Positions 6,613 to 9,323 of a stretch of 9,323 nt of DNA are shown one piece after another; the stretch's first letter is position 1; every line of letters starts with the position of its first letter. Position numbers and translations under genes: made by a program. Under the pieces are notes generated by a model that saw nothing but the letters and a program-made list of their open reading frames with translations, had not been told where the DNA came from and did not search any database. Source of the stretch: Candidatus Limnocylindrales bacterium (GTDB lineage Bacteria > Chloroflexota > Limnocylindria > Limnocylindrales > CSP1-4); NCBI GenBank assembly GCA_030647575.1, contig JAUSJS010000236.1, forward strand, positions 1 through 9,323. The letters run 5' to 3'.

Positions 6613-6686
6613 GTCGAAAATCGTGTGTGACGCGCACGGCAGGCGCGATTCGGACCTGTTTTGTGCACGTGGCGCCCGATTTCGAC
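6613..6686. other. Long imperfect stem-loop between two convergent repair genes
   Basis: GTCGAAAATCG (6613-6623) pairs with CGATTTCGAC (6677-6686), ten pairs with one bulged A. The helix continues: 6624-6637 against 6663-6676 gives nine Watson-Crick pairs, two G-T wobbles and three mismatches. Inside, CAGG (6640-6643) pairs with CCTG (6655-6658). In total some 25 pairs fit within 74 bases. It is the main structure in the 222-base gap 6523-6744, which is visibly less GC-rich than its flanks and has no convincing protein-coding frame. No T-run follows on either strand. It may be a bidirectional terminator, a small structured RNA or a palindromic repeat unit; the sequence alone does not decide. 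Confidence 0.5.
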
Positions 6687-6744
6687 CGAAGCGGGGACGT
6701 TCCGGGCCGATATGGTCATCCCATGCACAGCGGCCGGACAGGCG

Positions 6745-8214
6745 TCACGTGGGGTCTGCCTTGGGCTTGCGCTTCGGTCGCTCCATGGCGCCCGGGCGGT
6801 CCGGGCCGTCGTAGCCGGCCCATGGGTCGTAGTCGACTTCGAGCGGCTCCTGGGCCGGTCGATCCCCCTCGGGAACGTGGATCAGGTTGACCCGGATGCG
6901 CGTCCAGGTCGTGAAGCGGCCGCGCATCGAGTCGACCAGCACGTCCGCCGGCTCGAGCGCCGCGGCGGCCTGGGGGTGGCGGGCCTGCCAGCGCTCCAGG
7001 CCGGCCTGGGCTTCCTCCTTGTGCTCCGCCCGGGCGATCTCCACGACCGGAATGGAGCTCCGCCGTCGACCCGTCGGCGTCGGTCGCGAACCTGCCCACT
7101 CGGTCGGCAGGCCGGCATTCGGGTCCCCTTGCTCGACGGCTGCCAGTCGTGCCCGCGCGACCTCCGGCGGTGGCCCTCCGCCCTCACCCCGTCCCGCTTC
7201 GTACCCCGCGGTCGCGCGCCGCTGCCGCGACGGCTGGACGCGCGGCGGCTCGCCGGCCTGCTTGGCGTAGTTCGGGGGCCAGGGCGCGTCGCCCAGACCC
7301 TCGGTTTCGTGGCGCCGGCTCAGCTCCAGCAGCGCGTCCAGCGAGCCGACCGCGTCGTCGATGCCGTCGCCGGGATCCCCGATCGCGGCGTATCGCGCCG
7401 GGACGGTGTCGATCGTGAACGCCTCCGCTTCGACGCTCGGGACCTCGTCCCAGGCGAGCGGCGTGGAGACGCGCGCGTCCGGGAGCGGCCGCACCGAGTA
7501 GGCTGAGGCGACCGTCCGATCCTTGGCGTTCTGGTTGTAGTCGAGGAAGACGCCGTGGCGCTCCTCCTTCCACCACTTCGAGGTCGCCAGGTCCGGGACT
7601 CGCCGCTCCACGTCGCGGGCCAGCGCCAGGGCCGCCCGACGGACCTCAGGGAAGGTCCAACGCGGCTCGATCCGGACGTTGATGTGGATGCCCCGCGAGC
7701 CCGATGTCTTCGGCCAGCCGACCAGACCCACGGCCTCGAGCGCCTCCCGGGTCGCCAGGGCGACCAATCGAATGTGCCCCCAGGGCACACCCGGCACCGG
7801 ATCAAGGTCCACCCGCAGCTCGTCGGGATGCTCCAGGTCGTCCGCCCGAACGGGGTGTGGGTTGAGGTCGATGCAGCCCAGGTTGACAACCCAGGCGAGG
7901 CCGGCCGCGTCGTCGACGACGACCTCGTCAGCGGTGCGACCCGACGGAAAGGTGAGGGTCGCGGTGCGGATCCAGTCCGGTCGATTTTCGGGCGCCCGTT
8001 TCTGGAAGAACGGCTGCCCAGCGGCGCCGTCCACGAATCGCTTCAGGGCCATCGGTCGACCGCCGGCGCCGCGGAGCGCGCCGTCGGCGACAGCCAGGTA
8101 GTAGTTCACGAGATCGAGCTTGGTGTGGCCGGTCTCCGGAAAGTAGACCTTGCGCGGATTCGAGATCGAGACATCGCGGCCGCCGATGGTCAGGACCTCG
8201 CGTTCGGTCGCCAT
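6745..8214 (-). CDS. LigD-type primase-polymerase (Prim-PolC-like) with C-terminal extension
   Basis: Archaeo-eukaryotic primase-superfamily polymerase of the LigD PolDom type, 489 residues; such enzymes fill short gaps, often preferring ribonucleotides. The catalytic domain (about 5-305) carries metal ligands Asp136/Asp138 in RVDLDP, the nucleotide-binding KTSGSRGIHI (169-178, His177) and the third acidic residue Asp225 in FLDYNQNA. Family segments ISNPRKVYFPETGHTKLD (17-34) and FFQKRAPENRPDW (69-81) are present. A linker (about 320-385) leads to a second block (about 386-470, SSIPVVEIARAEHKEEA to LEVDYDPW) that is not part of the polymerase fold. A Pro/Lys-rich tail ends the protein. The ATG at 8214 gives the family N-terminus; the frame is open for 50 more codons that look non-coding. 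No ribosome binding site is seen, but TATCGT lies six bases upstream. The gene converges on the ligase gene. No ligase or phosphoesterase domain is fused and no Ku gene is nearby. Confidence 0.92.
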   Translation of the reverse strand: MATEREVLTIGGRDVSISNPRKVYFPETGHTKLDLVNYYLAVADGALRGAGGRPMALKRFVDGAAGQPFFQKRAPENRPDWIRTATLTFPSGRTADEVVVDDAAGLAWVVNLGCIDLNPHPVRADDLEHPDELRVDLDPVPGVPWGHIRLVALATREALEAVGLVGWPKTSGSRGIHINVRIEPRWTFPEVRRAALALARDVERRVPDLATSKWWKEERHGVFLDYNQNAKDRTVASAYSVRPLPDARVSTPLAWDEVPSVEAEAFTIDTVPARYAAIGDPGDGIDDAVGSLDALLELSRRHETEGLGDAPWPPNYAKQAGEPPRVQPSRQRRATAGYEAGRGEGGGPPPEVARARLAAVEQGDPNAGLPTEWAGSRPTPTGRRRSSIPVVEIARAEHKEEAQAGLERWQARHPQAAAALEPADVLVDSMRGRFTTWTRIRVNLIHVPEGDRPAQEPLEVDYDPWAGYDGPDRPGAMERPKRKPKADPT

Positions 8215-8250
8215 GGCGAAACGATACCCCGCCGATGCGAGACGGCCCAA
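8215..8250 (-). promoter_or_regulatory. Leaderless promoter of the primase-polymerase gene
   Basis: On the minus strand TTGGGC (8250-8245), an 18-base spacer and TATCGT (8226-8221) form a recognisable sigma-70 type promoter. Six bases (TTCGCC) separate the -10 from the ATG at 8214, so transcription should start at or within a base of the start codon. There is no Shine-Dalgarno. It is the most complete of the window's leaderless candidates because a -35 is also visible. Confidence 0.55.
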
Positions 8251-8262
8251 TGACAGGAGGGC

Positions 8263-8353
8263 TACAGTCCATCTGCACGCGCCGTCGATTCGGGCGCGGC
8301 CCATTCGTCGCGTTGGTGACGGGCCGAGCTGGTCGGCTCCTGAGCACCGGAGG
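8263..8353 (+). promoter_or_regulatory. Candidate -10, structured leader and ribosome binding site of the DGPF gene
   Basis: TACAGT (8263-8268) is a -10-like hexamer that would give a leader of about 88 bases; no clear -35 accompanies it. The leader holds GGGCCGA (8321-8327) pairing with TCGGCTC (8333-8339) around a five-base loop, seven pairs including one wobble. GGAGG at 8349-8353 lies nine bases before the ATG and fixes the start. CTCC at 8337-8340 could instead pair with GGAG at 8349-8352, so the two structures exclude each other. The ribosome binding site is firm; the rest is tentative. Confidence 0.4.
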
Positions 8354-8362
8354 CATTTCGAC

Positions 8363-8755
8363 ATGCGGTACGCCCTGCTGATCTACACCGCCGAGCAGAC
8401 CCAACAAGTCCCCGAAGACGTCATGAAGGCCGAGCTCGACGGCTACAACGCCTTCACGGCACACGTCCGCGAGCGCGGCGCATATGAAGCCGGCGAAGCC
8501 CTCGACTCGACCTCGACCGCCACCACCGTTCGCGTCCGCGACGGCAAGACGTTGACCACGGATGGTCCGTTCGCCGAGACCAAGGAGGCGCTCGGTGGCC
8601 TCTACATCGTCGATGCGGCGGACCTCGACGAGGCGATCGCCTATGCGGCGATGATCCCGGGCGCACGGCACGGCTCGATCGAGGTCCGCCCGATCTTCGA
8701 ATGGTCGGCCGAGGCGGTTGGAGCAGGCGCCGCAGCCTCGGCCAGCGCGTACTGA
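8363..8755 (+). CDS. DGPF-domain (YCII-related) protein, partner of an ECF42 sigma factor
   Basis: Small soluble protein of 130 residues of the YCII-related/DGPF family, a ferredoxin-like alpha-beta fold whose biochemical role is not known. It opens with the typical MRYALLIYTAE, has the name-giving DGPF at 67-70 in TTDGPFAETKEALGGLYIV, and continues with DLDEAIAYAAMIPGARHGSIEVRPI (87-111). A short Ala-rich end follows EW at 113-114. The ATG at 8363 is preceded by GGAGG at nine bases. The sigma factor gene follows on the same strand 20 bases after the stop. DGPF genes are the recognised neighbours of ECF42 sigma factors and, in the family, are thought to be regulated by them or to act with them. 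The gene is divergent from the primase-polymerase gene. Identity is secure; function is unknown. Confidence 0.92.
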   Translation: MRYALLIYTAEQTQQVPEDVMKAELDGYNAFTAHVRERGAYEAGEALDSTSTATTVRVRDGKTLTTDGPFAETKEALGGLYIVDAADLDEAIAYAAMIPGARHGSIEVRPIFEWSAEAVGAGAAASASAY

Positions 8756-8775
8756 CCGACCCTCCTCGCAGGCCG

Positions 8776-9323
8776 TTGCCGACGCCCGAGGTCGCCCACG
8801 ACGTCGTCGAGCGCCTGTTCCGCGAGGAGCAGGGACGGGCGGTCGCGACGCTCATCCGCGTCCTGGGCGACTTCGATCTGGCAGAGGAGGCGGTCCAGGA
8901 CGCGTTCATCTCGGCGCTCGAGACGTGGCCGGAGCGGGGTGTGCCTGACAACCCGGGGGCGTGGATCACGACGACCGCGCGCAACCGTGCCATCGATCGC
9001 CTCCGGCGTCGCAAGCGCCTGACCGAGAAGACCGAAACGCTCGCGCGCGAGGGATCGCTCGAAGCGAGCCTGCACGCCATCGAAACCGGGCCGTCGGAGG
9101 ACGCCATGCCCATCGCCGACGATCGACTTCGTCTCATCTTCACCTGCTGTCATCCGGCGCTGGCCATGGACGCGCGGGTCGCCCTGACGCTGCGGACCCT
9201 GGGCGGGCTGACCACGCCCGAGATCGCGCGAGCCTTCCTCGTCGCGGAGCCGACGCTCGCCCAGCGCCTCGTCCGGGCCAAGCGCAAGATCCGCGACGCC
9301 GGGATTCCCTATCGCGTCCCGCC
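8776..9323 (+). CDS. ECF42-type RNA polymerase sigma factor (cut by window end)
   Basis: Extracytoplasmic-function sigma factor; 182 residues are visible and the frame runs off the right edge. Region 2 (about 11-80) contains RLFREEQGRAVATLIRVLGD, DLAEEAVQDAFISALETWP, and the NPGAWITTTARNRAIDRLRR segment that binds the -10. Region 4 (about 115-175) has DDRLRLIFTCCHPAL, the characteristic block of this group, then TLRTLGGLTTPEIARAFLV and the recognition helix TLAQRLVRAKRKIR. ECF42 proteins normally carry a further large C-terminal extension of TPR-like helices instead of relying on an anti-sigma factor; that part would lie beyond the window. I chose TTG at 8776, because the family begins just before VAHDVVERLFREE. 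An in-frame ATG at 8701 would add 25 Arg-rich residues and overlap the DGPF gene by 55 bases. No strong ribosome binding site is seen, so coupling to the DGPF gene is likely. Confidence 0.9.
   Translation, partial: MPTPEVAHDVVERLFREEQGRAVATLIRVLGDFDLAEEAVQDAFISALETWPERGVPDNPGAWITTTARNRAIDRLRRRKRLTEKTETLAREGSLEASLHAIETGPSEDAMPIADDRLRLIFTCCHPALAMDARVALTLRTLGGLTTPEIARAFLVAEPTLAQRLVRAKRKIRDAGIPYRVP

Noticed and set aside
6523..6744. Possible tRNA or mobile-element remnant in the convergent gap
   Set aside because: No cloverleaf with TTC and anticodon arms fits, and no target duplication or transposase fragment is visible. Only the stem-loop at 6613-6686 stands out.
6711..6890. Small plus-strand frame (ATG at 6723) with TATGGT six bases upstream
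   Set aside because: The spacing copies the leaderless pattern, but most of the 55 residues are antisense to the primase-polymerase end and Arg/Pro/Gly-rich. One such match among the many ATG codons on both strands is expected by chance. A small RNA start remains possible.
8215..8364. 50 extra N-terminal codons for the primase-polymerase
   Set aside because: The stretch has non-family composition and overlaps the divergent leader of the DGPF gene. The ATG at 8214 gives the family N-terminus and sits six bases after a -10.
8718..8948. 76-codon frame between the DGPF and sigma genes
   Set aside because: It overlaps both genes in another frame and has Arg/Pro/Gly-rich shadow composition. The sigma factor frame explains the sequence.

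Overview
The window is a high-GC (roughly 70%), gene-dense bacterial chromosome segment. It has eight intact genes, a ninth (sigma factor) cut by the right edge, and possibly the first codons of a tenth at the left edge. Start codons are mixed (GTG, ATG, TTG) and intergenic gaps are short. The gene set is a PhoB-type two-component pair, a long CTC-type ribosomal protein bL25 with an acidic tail, a DUF4349 lipoprotein, stand-alone LigC-like ligase and primase-polymerase, and an ECF42-type sigma factor with its DGPF partner. This fits a high-GC member of Chloroflexota or Actinomycetota. I lean towards an uncultivated soil or freshwater Chloroflexota lineage, but no marker here settles it. I saw no rRNA, tRNA, CRISPR array, insertion sequence or phage gene.

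Layout, left to right. (1) 97-2539, minus strand: response regulator followed by an overlapping sensor kinase, one operon. (2) 2682-3362, plus: ribosomal protein bL25/CTC, divergent from the regulator. (3) 3389-4213, minus: class I SAM methyltransferase, convergent with bL25. (4) 4377-5330, minus: DUF4349 membrane lipoprotein, separated from the methyltransferase by a repeat-bearing gap. (5) 5428-6522, plus: ATP-dependent DNA ligase of LigC type. (6) 6523-6744: convergent gap holding a long imperfect stem-loop. (7) 6745-8214, minus: LigD-type primase-polymerase (Prim-PolC-like) with an extra C-terminal domain. (8) 8363-8755, plus, and 8776 to the right edge, plus: DGPF/YCII protein and ECF42-type sigma factor.

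How the genes work together. The ligase and primase-polymerase form a gap-filling and sealing repair pair like mycobacterial LigC/Prim-PolC; no Ku gene lies in the window. The DGPF protein and sigma factor are the known ECF42 gene pair. The kinase and regulator form a classical phosphorelay. Three genes without a Shine-Dalgarno (response regulator, ligase, primase-polymerase) carry a TANNNT hexamer exactly six bases before the start codon, the layout of leaderless promoters. bL25, the lipoprotein and the DGPF gene have clear ribosome binding sites instead. The window therefore seems to mix two modes of translation initiation.
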